Below are positions 43,401 to 51,074 of a stretch of 64,000 bases of DNA, one piece after another; the first letter of the stretch is position 1, and every line of letters starts with the position of its first letter. The DNA is taken from the NCBI RefSeq assembly GCF_000478605.2, contig NZ_ASHX02000001.1, forward strand, positions 3,573,895 to 3,637,894, given 5' to 3'. The notes under the pieces are model-generated. The model was not told the origin of the DNA and did no database searches. It was given only the letters and a program-made list of their open reading frames with translations. A program made the translations under genes and the position numbers. The DNA is from Streptomyces thermolilacinus SPC6 (GTDB lineage: Bacteria; Actinomycetota; Actinomycetes; Streptomycetales; Streptomycetaceae).

Positions 43401-43971
43401 CCGGTACGGGCGGCGCGTCCGTGGTCTCCGCGCCGCTGTCGTCGGCGGCCTTCCGGGGCCTCGGGACGGCCGGGGAGACGGGGGCGACGGGGACGGCGGA
43501 GGCGTCGGCGGCGGGCAGGGGCGCGGGGACCGGCGGGGCGATCTCGTCGAAGTAGTCCTCGACCACCCGCTGAGCGCAGCGCAGCCGCCGCCGCAGGACC
43601 ACGTCGCCGGGGCTCTCGGGGCGGGCCTCCGCCCACTTCTTCGCCAGCGGGCTCGTCCACAGCAGGACCACCGGCTCGTTCTCGGCGTCCCGCACACCCC
43701 GCCGCCCGATGTACCAGGGGCGGGACGCCCCGCCCGGGTCATCCGGCGCGTCCACCCGGGCGAAGACCAGGGCCTCGGTGCCGAGCCCCCCGTACGCCGC
43801 GGCTCGGGCCTCGGCGTCGGCGCGGTTGGCGATGCCGTCCTTGCCGCTCGCCGAAGCCGTGGCCGCCGCCGTCCCGCTCATCTCGGCCAGGCGCGCGGCG
43901 TAGCAGTCGTAGGCGTGATCGACCGACTTCTGCTCGGCGGCGAGGACCTCGTCCCGAGTGGTGGTGCCCAT
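40435..43971 (-). CDS. HelD-type UvrD-like helicase with extra C-terminal domain
   Basis: A 1178-residue superfamily 1 ATPase. The N-terminal arm (residues 1-145) with Y-I-G-R-R-G and V-V-L-L-W-T-S-P is typical of HelD, the RNA-polymerase recycling factor. A Pro/Ala-rich insert spans ~145-225. Walker A is G-G-P-G-T-G-K-S at 275-282, and V-V-D-E-A-Q-D-L-T-P-M-Q is motif II. Normal actinobacterial HelD ends after the second helicase domain; here ~400 more residues follow. They include a possible OB-like part and a final domain (S-P-V-V-D-V-A-C-A, F-L-Y-E-A-L-G, Y-A-D-L-R-S-G-A-T-R-L-L-E-I) that may be a degenerate nuclease fold. HelR relatives give rifampicin tolerance. Confidence 0.88.
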   Translation of the reverse strand: MGTTTRDEVLAAEQKSVDHAYDCYAARLAEMSGTAAATASASGKDGIANRADAEARAAAYGGLGTEALVFARVDAPDDPGGASRPWYIGRRGVRDAENEPVVLLWTSPLAKKWAEARPESPGDVVLRRRLRCAQRVVEDYFDEIAPPVPAPLPAADASAVPVAPVSPAVPRPRKAADDSGAETTDAPPVPAGTAAQVPAGTDAEEPAGADGPAPVPTPGDIARRRRRKPFQPDDFLLRELQRSRSGRMRDIVETIRRDQMELVTGSPSDIVVIQGGPGTGKSAVGLHRVTWLVDNGHFKAQDILVIGPHQRFLDYVGQVLPTLGTRDVNAVQLDRLWEGEVRGTDTPRARAVKSDERMAAVLRRRVESEYRPEALDDLTVAPSFEGDEPAVVVTAGSTTLRVPRSEVLALLDRAHSGDGPYRERRDRFRGLLVDRLLRELSDIAPRRGQTGTIRRDLERNRRVERLVERVWPSPGAREALRTLYDSPDLLRACADGVLDEDEQAALLRPRAASADADPWTLDDHVCLEELRVLISGETPRRYGHIVVDEAQDLTPMQARALRRRCAVGGSMTVLGDLAQATGPHIPADWDRLGALLSDHGDWNVAELGTSYRVPAEIMEFVAPLARTVAPGLPYPRAVREAGADAVRTVATEPWKLLEDTVAQVARLVGSSDGSTLRSVAVIVPDDSDWLDEIGRGLDRSGDIGDRNREAVSVLAAAQAKGMEYDHVLVVEPATIADRGPAGLRQLYVALTRSTQSLTVLHTAPLPEALTATGGSGSGSGDPGTRGSRAGEASGTPPKPAPAPLPRVGTDVRVEVVGRAPGGRYKVRPLSPGIDRPLVLTVRHGSVPPRQGEELDCWVFANETNQTVLTADQRGRSPVSERMAGRYVAALDVLAELTEHGGEVADARGRLSELQGMAGRVLRRDQADWVDVLHLLGAPGRERLGVLRDLAARTNRALKDGTLDTGRLREELAASGWTQALAEARRTLQARFATDAAPHPDGAAPHPDDAAPAAPQQPEQKDDEPMTTADSATAAPSPTGHAELLRELEAAAEADRACKKHEAVRHALKSALLWADLQPTDSPVVDVACATGRGHFLYEALGAGRSSYADLRSGATRLLEINHTLSTPADRLYLVLSGPPAEDWSADTVRGVFGVHVIWRSPQGWGGQDTDTALGSPEA

Positions 43972-44173
43972 GTGCGTCCTCCCCGCGGCACCGGTGAGGC
44001 GCCGCTACGGGCCTGCGCCCGTACCCCGCTGTAACACCTATCAGAGAGCGGTCGGTGACGTACAGTCAGCTTGCGTTTCCGGTCCGGGCGGGCGGATCTC
44101 CTCCCGCCGGGCGCGCACCACACCGTGCCGGGACCGGGGGGCGCGTGCGTGCCGGGGCGGGCATGCTGGGGGC

Positions 44174-47083
44174 ATGGCTGACGGCGGGACTGCGCGGGAC
44201 GGGCTGCTGGAGAAGGCGCTGCGGGCGGCCGTGCGGGGCGAGGTGGACGCGGGGGCCGGGGCGCGGGCCCTGGTCACCATGGACGCGTCCAACTACCGGC
44301 GCGTCCCGGACGTCGTCGTCGCCCCGCGGGACGCCGACGACATCGCCGCCGCCCTCGCCGTGTGCCGCGACCACGGCTCGCCCGTCGTGGCGCGGGGAGC
44401 GGGGACGTCCATCGGCGGCCAGGCCACCGGCACCGGCGTCGTCCTGGACCTCACCCGCCACATGCGGGCCGTCCTCGCCGTGGACCCCGGGGCCCGGACG
44501 GCCACGGTCCAGCCCGGCGTCGTCCTGGACCGGCTGCGCGACGCCGTGCGCCCGTACGGGCTCACCTTCGGGCCCGACCCGTCCACGCACAGCCGCTGCA
44601 CCCTCGGCGGCATGATCGGCAACAACGCGTGCGGCGCCCACTCCGTCGCCTGGGGCACCACCGCCGACAACGTCCACGAGCTGACCGTCCACACCTACCG
44701 GGGCGCCACCCTCCGCCTCGGGCAGGGCGGCCTGGGCGCCCCCGACGGCGTCACCGGCCTGGTCCGCGACCACCTCGCCGCCGTCCGCACCGGCTTCCCG
44801 CCCGGCCTGCCGCGCCGCATCTCCGGGTACGCCCTCGACGCCCTCCTCCCCGAGCGCGGCACCGACGTGGCCCGCGCGTTCTGCGGCAGCGAGGGCACCC
44901 TCGGCGTGGTGAGCGAGGCCGTCGTACGGCTGGTGGAGGCGCCCGCGGCCCGCGCCCTCGCCGTCCTCGGGTACGCCGACGAGAGCGCCGCCGCCGAGGC
45001 CGCGCCCGGACTGCTCCCGCTCGGCCCGCTCACCGTCGAGGGCATGGCCGAGGACCTGGTGCGCGACCCGGCCGCCCGCGCCCGGCTGCCCCGCGGCGCC
45101 GCCTGGCTGTTCGTGGAGACCGGCGGGTCCACCCCCGCCGAGGCCGCCGCCCGCGCCCGTACCGTCCTGCGCGCCGCCGACGCCCTGGACGGCACCGTCG
45201 TCGCCGACCCGGCCGGGCAGCGCGCCCTGTGGCGGGTACGGGAGGACGCCGCCGGGACCGCGACCCGCACCCCCGACGGGGCCGAGGCGTGGCCCGGCTG
45301 GGAGGACTGCGCGGTGCCGCCCGCGCGCCTCGGCCCCTACCTGCGGGACTTCCGCGCCCTGCTCGCCGCGCACGGGCTGCGCGGCACGCCGTACGGGCAC
45401 TTCGGCGACGGCTGCGTCCACGTCCGGATCGACTTCCGGCTGGCCGAGCCCGACGGCGTACGCCGGTTCCGCCGCTTCTCGGAGGAGCTCGCCGACCTGG
45501 TCGTCGCGCACGGCGGCTCCCTGTCCGGCGAGCACGGCGACGGGCTGGCCCGCGCGGAGCTGCTGCCGCGCATGTACGGGGACGAACTGGTCGCCCTGTT
45601 CGGCGCGTTCAAGGACCTGTGGGACCCCGACGGCGGGCTCAACCCCGGCGTGCTGGCCCGCCCCGCGCCTCTCGACGCGAACCTCCGCTTCGACGTGCTG
45701 CCGCGCACCCCCGTCGATGTCGCCTTCGGGTACCCGGACGACGGCGGCGACTTCGGGACGGCCGTGCGGCGCTGCGTCGGCGTCGCCAAGTGCCGCGTCG
45801 AGGGGCCGAGTACGGGACCGGGGGTGATGTGCCCGTCGTACCGGGCGACCGGCGAGGAGCAGCACTCCACGCGCGGCCGGGCCCGCCTCCTGCACGAGAT
45901 GCTCGCCGGGGAGGTCGTCACCGACGGATGGCGCTCGCCGGAGGTGCGCGACGCCCTCGACCTGTGCCTGTCCTGCAAAGGCTGCCGCTCCGACTGCCCG
46001 GTCGGCGTCGACATGGCCACGTACAAGGCGGAGTTCCTGCACCACCACTACGCGGGCCGCCTCCGCCCGGCCGCGCACTACGCGATGGGCTCCCTGCCCG
46101 AGCTGCTGGATCTCGCCGCGCCCGCCGCGCCGCTGCTGAACGCCGCCGCGCGGTTCCGTCCGCTCGCCGCCCTCGCCAAGCGGGCCGCCGGGATCGCCCC
46201 GGAACGGGACCTGCCCGTACTGGCCCGGCGGACGTTCCGCGCGTGGGCGGCGGCACGGCGTACGGCGTCCGGCACGGCCCCCGGGGGAGCGGCGGGCGCC
46301 GGCAGTACGGCCCCGGTGGGCGCCCCGCGCGCGTACCTCTGGCCCGACACGTTCACCGACCACTTCACGCCCTCCGTCGGCCGCGCCGCCGTCACCGTCC
46401 TGGAAGCGGCGGGCGTCCCGGTCGCGCTGCCGCCGGGGCGCGTGTGCTGCGGGCTCACCTACGTCTCGACGGGCCGCCTGGACCGCGCCCGTACGGTCAT
46501 GCGCCGCACCCTCGACGCGCTCGGCCCCGTCCTGGAGGCGGGCGCCCCGCTGGTGGTGCTGGAGCCGAGCTGCGCGGCGGCGCTGCGCACCGACCTGCCG
46601 GAGTTGCTGCCCGGAGACCCGAGGGCGCGGGCCGTGGCCGGGTCGGTCCGCACGTTCGCCCAGGCCCTGGACGAGCTGGCGCCCGACTGGCGCCCGCCCC
46701 GCCTGGACCGGCCGGTCGCCGGGCAGACCCACTGCCACCAGCACGCCGTCCTGGGCGACGCCGCCGAGCGCCGCCTGCGGGAGCGGGCCGGGCTGGCGGG
46801 GGAGCTGAGCGGCGGGTGCTGCGGGCTCGCCGGGAACTTCGGGTTCGAGCGCGGCCACTACGAGGTGTCCGCCGCCTGCGCCGAGGACCAGCTGCTGCCC
46901 GCCGTACGGGCCGCGGCGCCCGGCACGGAGCTGCTGGCGGACGGCTTCTCCTGCCGTACCCAGCTCGCCCAGCTCGCGGGCCGCCGCGCCCGGCACCTGG
47001 CGGAGGTGCTGGCGGAGGCGTTGGCGGAGCAGCGGCAGGACCTGCCGCAGGACCCGCGGCCGGGCCCGCCGTCCGAGGGCTGA
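44174..47083 (+). CDS. FAD-linked oxidase / Fe-S / CCG-domain dehydrogenase (D-lactate or 2-hydroxyacid type)
   Basis: A 969-residue fusion. Residues ~1-530 are a PCMH-type FAD-binding oxidase (A-R-G-A-G-T-S-I-G-G-Q-A, G-G-M-I-G-N-N-A-C-G) plus its cap, with H-F-G-D-G-C-V-H-V and S-G-E-H-G-D-G-L-A of the substrate site. Residues ~540-640 carry cysteines for 4Fe-4S clusters (C-L-S-C-K-G-C-R-S-D-C-P). The last ~300 residues hold two CCG domains (V-C-C-G-L, G-G-C-C-G-L-A-G-N-F-G). This is the YdiJ/GlcD-GlcF fusion pattern that oxidises D-2-hydroxyacids and passes electrons to the membrane. It is divergent from the HelD gene. Confidence 0.93.
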   Translation: MADGGTARDGLLEKALRAAVRGEVDAGAGARALVTMDASNYRRVPDVVVAPRDADDIAAALAVCRDHGSPVVARGAGTSIGGQATGTGVVLDLTRHMRAVLAVDPGARTATVQPGVVLDRLRDAVRPYGLTFGPDPSTHSRCTLGGMIGNNACGAHSVAWGTTADNVHELTVHTYRGATLRLGQGGLGAPDGVTGLVRDHLAAVRTGFPPGLPRRISGYALDALLPERGTDVARAFCGSEGTLGVVSEAVVRLVEAPAARALAVLGYADESAAAEAAPGLLPLGPLTVEGMAEDLVRDPAARARLPRGAAWLFVETGGSTPAEAAARARTVLRAADALDGTVVADPAGQRALWRVREDAAGTATRTPDGAEAWPGWEDCAVPPARLGPYLRDFRALLAAHGLRGTPYGHFGDGCVHVRIDFRLAEPDGVRRFRRFSEELADLVVAHGGSLSGEHGDGLARAELLPRMYGDELVALFGAFKDLWDPDGGLNPGVLARPAPLDANLRFDVLPRTPVDVAFGYPDDGGDFGTAVRRCVGVAKCRVEGPSTGPGVMCPSYRATGEEQHSTRGRARLLHEMLAGEVVTDGWRSPEVRDALDLCLSCKGCRSDCPVGVDMATYKAEFLHHHYAGRLRPAAHYAMGSLPELLDLAAPAAPLLNAAARFRPLAALAKRAAGIAPERDLPVLARRTFRAWAAARRTASGTAPGGAAGAGSTAPVGAPRAYLWPDTFTDHFTPSVGRAAVTVLEAAGVPVALPPGRVCCGLTYVSTGRLDRARTVMRRTLDALGPVLEAGAPLVVLEPSCAAALRTDLPELLPGDPRARAVAGSVRTFAQALDELAPDWRPPRLDRPVAGQTHCHQHAVLGDAAERRLRERAGLAGELSGGCCGLAGNFGFERGHYEVSAACAEDQLLPAVRAAAPGTELLADGFSCRTQLAQLAGRRARHLAEVLAEALAEQRQDLPQDPRPGPPSEG

Positions 47084-47223
47084 GCCCGCTCCGGCTGCCA
47101 TAGCCGTACCCCGCTTTCACTGCTTACCGTGGGAGGGGTCATCCTCGTAGCGGAACGACCCCTTCCAGCAGGGGCCGTCCCGCGTACCCGGCACGACGAA
47201 CCCGCACGATTGAAGAGGTCCCG

Positions 47224-48177
47224 GTGAACGACGCCGACGCCGCCCGTACCGCAGACGCTTCGGCGGTCGCCCTCCCCGAGACGGCGGCCGCCCACCCGTC
47301 ACGCGGGGCGGGACCCGCGACGAAGGGCCTCGCGAGGAGGGGCGCCGCCGGGCCGGTCGCGCTGGTCGTGGGCGGCGCGCTGTCGGTGCAGTTCGGCGCG
47401 GCCCTCGCGGTCCTGCTCATCCCGCGCGCGGGGGCCCTCGGCGTGGTGACCCTGCGGCTGACGCTGGCCGCGCTGGTGCTGCTGGTCGTGTGCCGCCCCC
47501 GGGTGCGCGGCTACAGCCGGTCCGACTGGGGCACGGTCGTGGCGTTCGGCGCGGCGATGGGCGGCATGAACGTGTGCATCTACCAGGCCATCGACCGCAT
47601 CCCGCTCGGCGCGGCCGTGACCCTGGAGGTGCTGGGCCCGCTGGCCCTGTCGGTCATCGCTTCCCGGCGGCTGGTGAGCCTCGTGTGGGCGGGGCTGGCG
47701 CTGGCGGGCGTGGTGCTGCTGAGCGGCGGCGGGTTCGACCGGCTGGACCCGGTCGGCGCGGGCTTCGCGCTGGCGGCGGGCGCGCTGTGGGCGACGTACA
47801 TCGTGTTCAGCGCCCGCACCGGGCGGCGCTTCCCACAGGCCGACGGGCTGGCGCTGGCCATGGCGGTCGGCGCGGTGCTCAGCCTGCCGCTGGGCCTCGT
47901 GGAGGCCGGTACGCGCCTGGCCGTGCCCTCGACGCTGGCGCTGGGCCTGGCGGTGGCGCTGCTGTCGTCGGTGCTGCCGTACACCCTGGAGCTGATCGCC
48001 CTGCGCCGCCTCCCGGCGGGCACGTTCGCCGTCCTGATGAGCCTGGAACCGGCGGTCGCCGCCCTGGCCGGCTTCCTGGTCCTCCAGCAGGCCCTGTCGG
48101 TGACGGACGCGGCGGCGATAGCCCTGGTGATAGCCGCCAGCATCGGCGCGGTCCGCTCCCGCACGGCCGCCGCCTGA
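47224..48177 (+). CDS. EamA/RhtA-type metabolite exporter
   Basis: A 317-residue ten-helix membrane protein with two EamA repeats (P-V-A-L-V-V-G-G-A-L-S-V-Q-F-G-A-A-L and A-A-G-A-L-W-A-T-Y-I-V-F-S). The pattern is that of RhtA/YdcZ-like exporters of threonine and homoserine, although the substrate is not proven. The GTG start has GAAGAGG 5 bases upstream. It is a different subgroup from the EamA gene at 26897, without the charged C-terminal tail. It ends 4 bases before a dispersed repeat element. Confidence 0.88.
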   Translation: MNDADAARTADASAVALPETAAAHPSRGAGPATKGLARRGAAGPVALVVGGALSVQFGAALAVLLIPRAGALGVVTLRLTLAALVLLVVCRPRVRGYSRSDWGTVVAFGAAMGGMNVCIYQAIDRIPLGAAVTLEVLGPLALSVIASRRLVSLVWAGLALAGVVLLSGGGFDRLDPVGAGFALAAGALWATYIVFSARTGRRFPQADGLALAMAVGAVLSLPLGLVEAGTRLAVPSTLALGLAVALLSSVLPYTLELIALRRLPAGTFAVLMSLEPAVAALAGFLVLQQALSVTDAAAIALVIAASIGAVRSRTAAA

Positions 48178-48181
48178 CGCC

Positions 48182-48382
48182 CCCCGTTGTGGGCAGGCGT
48201 CCCGTGGGGTGATGGGGGTCCCCTGGTCGAGCGAAGCCGAGACCTTGGGGGAGGGCGGGGCACAACGGTGTCCCCCGCCCGGGAGAGTGCCCACTGGTGC
48301 GGCAGGTGCGGGTACGGGCCTCCGCCAGGTCCGCCGTGCCCACCCGTTCCCCGCCCCCTGGGCGGACCAGCTGCCCACAGCG
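48182..48382. repeat. Inverted-repeat element, copy 2, interrupted by a second repeat
   Basis: Shares CCCCGTTGTGGGCAGGCGT at its left end and GGCGGACCAGCTGCCCACAG at its right end with copy 1 (20731-20890), plus internal GGGGCACAACGG and GTGCCCACCCGTTCC. Between 48211 and 48253 it carries an extra ~43 bases (GGGGGTCCCCTGGTCGAG, then CGAAGCCGAGACCTTGGGGG), a hairpin-forming word I recall as common in Streptomyces intergenic DNA, so one repeat appears to have inserted into the other. Confidence 0.72.
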
Positions 48383-48420
48383 GGATGGAGACGGCCCCCA
48401 GGGCATGGGCGGCCCGTCCC

Positions 48421-49023
48421 TCAGCCCAGTGCCCCGTCCAGCAGGCGGGACCACTGGGCCACCACGCGGGCGCGGCGGGGGGCGTCGTCCGTCAGGAGCG
48501 TGGCCAGGCCCAAGCCGCGGGCCATGTCCAGGAGGCCCTGCACCGTCTCGCGGACGCCCGGCACCGACTCGTCCGCGCCCAGCAGCTCCACCGCCATCCG
48601 GTGCGCCTCCCGGCCCACCCGCGCCTCCAGCTCCGTGACGCGCGGGCGCAGCTGCGGCTCGTCGGACGCGGCGACCCACAGGTGCAGGGCCGCCCGGAAC
48701 AGCGGGCCCGTGTACAGCGCGACCAGCGCCTCCACCACCTCCGCGCGGCTCCTGCCGTCCAGCGCCCGCAGCGCCTGCGACCGCTCCTCCGCCACGTACT
48801 CGACCGCCGCGAGGAACAGGTCCTCCCGCGTACGGAAGTGGTGCTGCGCCGCGCCCCGCGACACGCCCGCCCGCTCGGCGACGACCGACACGGTGGAGCC
48901 CTGCCAGCCGCGTTCCGCCAGGCACGCGACGGCCGCCTCCAGCAGCCGCCTCCGGGTGGCGCGGCTGCGGTCCTGCTTCGGTGCCGGTGCCGGTGCCGGG
49001 GCGCTGGCGGGGGTGGTGGTCAT
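48421..49023 (-). CDS. TetR-family regulator of the catabolic operon
   Basis: A 200-residue TetR protein with an Ala/Pro-rich lead and the HTH L-L-E-A-A-V-A-C-L-A-E-R-G-W, then V-A-E-R-A-G-V-S-R-G-A-A-Q-H-H-F. The ATG at 49023 overlaps the stop of the enoyl-CoA hydratase gene (ATGA), so it is the last gene of the catabolic operon that begins at 57175. By analogy with AtuR-type repressors, it should bind the palindrome at 57238-57255 and release it with an acyl-CoA intermediate; that is inference. Confidence 0.9.
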   Translation of the reverse strand: MTTTPASAPAPAPAPKQDRSRATRRRLLEAAVACLAERGWQGSTVSVVAERAGVSRGAAQHHFRTREDLFLAAVEYVAEERSQALRALDGRSRAEVVEALVALYTGPLFRAALHLWVAASDEPQLRPRVTELEARVGREAHRMAVELLGADESVPGVRETVQGLLDMARGLGLATLLTDDAPRRARVVAQWSRLLDGALG

Positions 49024-49754
49024 ATCGCCCATGCGGGGTCCCGTCGTTCCAGGAAGGCCGTCATTCCCTCGCGCGCCTCCGCGGAGGCGAAGAGCGACGC
49101 CGAGCGCTGGACGAGGTCCTCCGCGTCCCGCTCGAAGGTCTCCAGCACCCTAGCCGTCACCAGCCGCTTCGACGCGGCCAGCCCCTGCGGCGACCCCTTC
49201 CGCAGCGCGTCCAGCAGCGGTACGAGCGCCTCGTCCACGTCCGGCGCGGCCGCCGTCACCAGCCCGGTCCGCACCGCCTCCGCCGCGCCGAACCGCTCGC
49301 CCGTCAGGTAGTACCGGGCCGCCGCGCGCTGGTCGAGGCGCGGCAGCAGCGTCAGCGACACCAGCGCGGGCGCCACCCCGATCCGCACCTCCGTCAGCGC
49401 GAAGTCCGAGTCGTCCGACGCCACCACCAGGTCGCACGCCGACACGAGCCCCACCCCGCCCGCCCGCACCCGCCCCGCGACCCGCGCGACGACCGGCTTC
49501 GGCAGCTCCACGATCCGCCGCAGCAGCGCCACGAACGCGTACGGGCTCGGCGGGGCCTTCAGGTCGGCGCCCGCGCTGAACGTGGAACCGCTGTGGGTGA
49601 GCACCACCGCGCGTACCGCCGGGTCCTTCGCGCACCCGTCCAGCGCGTCCGCCAGCTCCGCGACCAGCCGGGCGGAGAGGGCGTTGCGCGTGTCCGGGGC
49701 GTCCAGGGTGAGCGTGGTGACGGCGCGGTCGTGGGCGGTGGTGATCAGGGCCAT
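49020..49754 (-). CDS. Enoyl-CoA hydratase/isomerase family protein
   Basis: A 244-residue crotonase-fold enzyme. The first oxyanion loop is F-S-A-G-A-D-L-K near residue 59 and the second is A-G-G-V-G-L-V-S-A-C-D near 98. One of the two usual catalytic Glu positions is in T-E-V-R-I-G-V. It hydrates an enoyl-CoA, by context isohexenylglutaconyl-CoA (AtuE-like) or 3-methylglutaconyl-CoA in leucine breakdown. It lies downstream of the acyl-CoA dehydrogenase by 52 bases and overlaps the TetR gene. Confidence 0.9.
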   Translation of the reverse strand: MALITTAHDRAVTTLTLDAPDTRNALSARLVAELADALDGCAKDPAVRAVVLTHSGSTFSAGADLKAPPSPYAFVALLRRIVELPKPVVARVAGRVRAGGVGLVSACDLVVASDDSDFALTEVRIGVAPALVSLTLLPRLDQRAAARYYLTGERFGAAEAVRTGLVTAAAPDVDEALVPLLDALRKGSPQGLAASKRLVTARVLETFERDAEDLVQRSASLFASAEAREGMTAFLERRDPAWAI

Positions 49755-49806
49755 GGTGCTCGCCTCCGGTGGAGTCGGTCCGACGGAGCTGGTCCGGCGG
49801 CGTTGG

Positions 49807-50982
49807 TCAGTACGACTTGGGGAGTCCCAGGGACTGGTGCGAGACGTAGTTCAGGATCATTTCCCGGCTCACCGGTGCTATGCGGGCCACGCGCGACGCG
49901 GTGATGAGCCTGCCGAGTCCGTACTCGCGCGTCAGCCCGTTCCCGCCGAGCGTGTGCACGGCCTGGTCCACCGCCCGTACGCACGCCTCCGCCGCCGCGT
50001 ACTTCGCCATGTTCGCCGCCTCGCCCGCGCCCACGTCGTCGCCCGCGTCGCACAGCACGGCCGCCTTCAGCGTCATCAGCCGGGCCAGCTCCAGCTCGAT
50101 GTGGGACTGCGCCAGCGGGTGCGCGATGGCCTGGTGGGCGCCGATGGGCGCCTTCCACACCTGCCGCTCCTTCGCGTACGCCACGGCCTTCGCGACCGCG
50201 TACCGGCCCATGCCCAGCGCGAACGCCGCCGTCATCACCCGCTCCGGGTTGAGCCCCGCGAACAGCTGGAGCAGCCCCGCGTCCTCGTCGCCGACCAGCG
50301 CGTCGGACGGAAGCCGCACGTCGTCCAGGACCAGTTCGAACTGCTTCTCGCGGGCCCGCAGTTCCATGTCGATGGGCGTGCGCAGGAAGCCCGGCGTGTC
50401 GCGGGGCACGACGAACAGGCACGGCTTCAGCGCGCCCGTCCGCGCGTCCTCCGTACGGCCGACGATCATCGTGTCCTCGGCCATGTCCACACCCGACACG
50501 AACACCTTGCGGCCCGACAGGACCCAGTCGCCGCCGGGCGCGCGGCGGGCCGTGGTGGTGATCCGGTGCGAGTTGGAGCCGGCGTCCGGCTCGGTGATCC
50601 CGAACGCCATGATCCGGCTGCCGTCCGCGAGCCCAGGCAGCCAGCGCCGCTTCTGCTCCCGCGTGCCGAACCGGGCGATGACCGTCCCGCAGATCGCCGG
50701 GGACACGATCATCAGCAGCAGCGGGCAGCCCGCCGCACCCAACTCCTCCAGCACGATGGACAGTTCGGCGATGCCACCGCCCCCGCCGCCGTACTCGTCG
50801 GGGAGGTTCACGCCCAGGTAGCCGAGCTTGCCCGCCTCCCGCCACAGCACGTCGGGGTCGGCGTCGTGGCCGTCGGCGTGGCGGCGCCCGAGCGCGGCGA
50901 CGGCGGTGCGCAGCGCCCGCTGCTCGTCGGTCTCGAAGGGGATCGCGGTGGCGGGGGAGTTGGTGCCGGTGACTGCGGTCAT
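49807..50982 (-). CDS. Acyl-CoA dehydrogenase, citronellyl/AtuD-like
   Basis: A 391-residue FAD enzyme that introduces a double bond in an acyl-CoA. F-G-I-T-E-P-D-A-G-S-N-S is the flavin/substrate signature, and L-G-G-N-G-L-T-R-E-Y-G is the C-terminal family block. Where short-chain enzymes have Y-E-G-T, this one has I-A-P-V-S-R-E-M-I-L-N-Y, a version I associate with AtuD-like citronellyl-CoA dehydrogenases. It sits between the biotin carboxylase and hydratase genes in the operon, which fits acyclic terpene or branched-chain acyl-CoA breakdown. Confidence 0.92.
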   Translation of the reverse strand: MTAVTGTNSPATAIPFETDEQRALRTAVAALGRRHADGHDADPDVLWREAGKLGYLGVNLPDEYGGGGGGIAELSIVLEELGAAGCPLLLMIVSPAICGTVIARFGTREQKRRWLPGLADGSRIMAFGITEPDAGSNSHRITTTARRAPGGDWVLSGRKVFVSGVDMAEDTMIVGRTEDARTGALKPCLFVVPRDTPGFLRTPIDMELRAREKQFELVLDDVRLPSDALVGDEDAGLLQLFAGLNPERVMTAAFALGMGRYAVAKAVAYAKERQVWKAPIGAHQAIAHPLAQSHIELELARLMTLKAAVLCDAGDDVGAGEAANMAKYAAAEACVRAVDQAVHTLGGNGLTREYGLGRLITASRVARIAPVSREMILNYVSHQSLGLPKSY

Positions 50983-51074
50983 GCCTGTTCCTCCTGTACG
51001 GAATGGACGGGCGGGGCGTGCTGCCCTTCAGCGGCGGGGCTGTCGCCGTGGCTGCGGATCCGGGGCCGACGCGG

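Noticed and set aside
43972..44173. Rifamycin-associated element upstream of the HelD-like gene
   Set aside because: I looked for the inverted-repeat element reported before helR-type genes and saw nothing resembling it.
44066..47101. 1011-codon frame antisense to the FAD/Fe-S dehydrogenase
   Set aside because: The + strand carries unmistakable FAD, Fe-S and CCG motifs over the same interval; the antisense frame is low-complexity.
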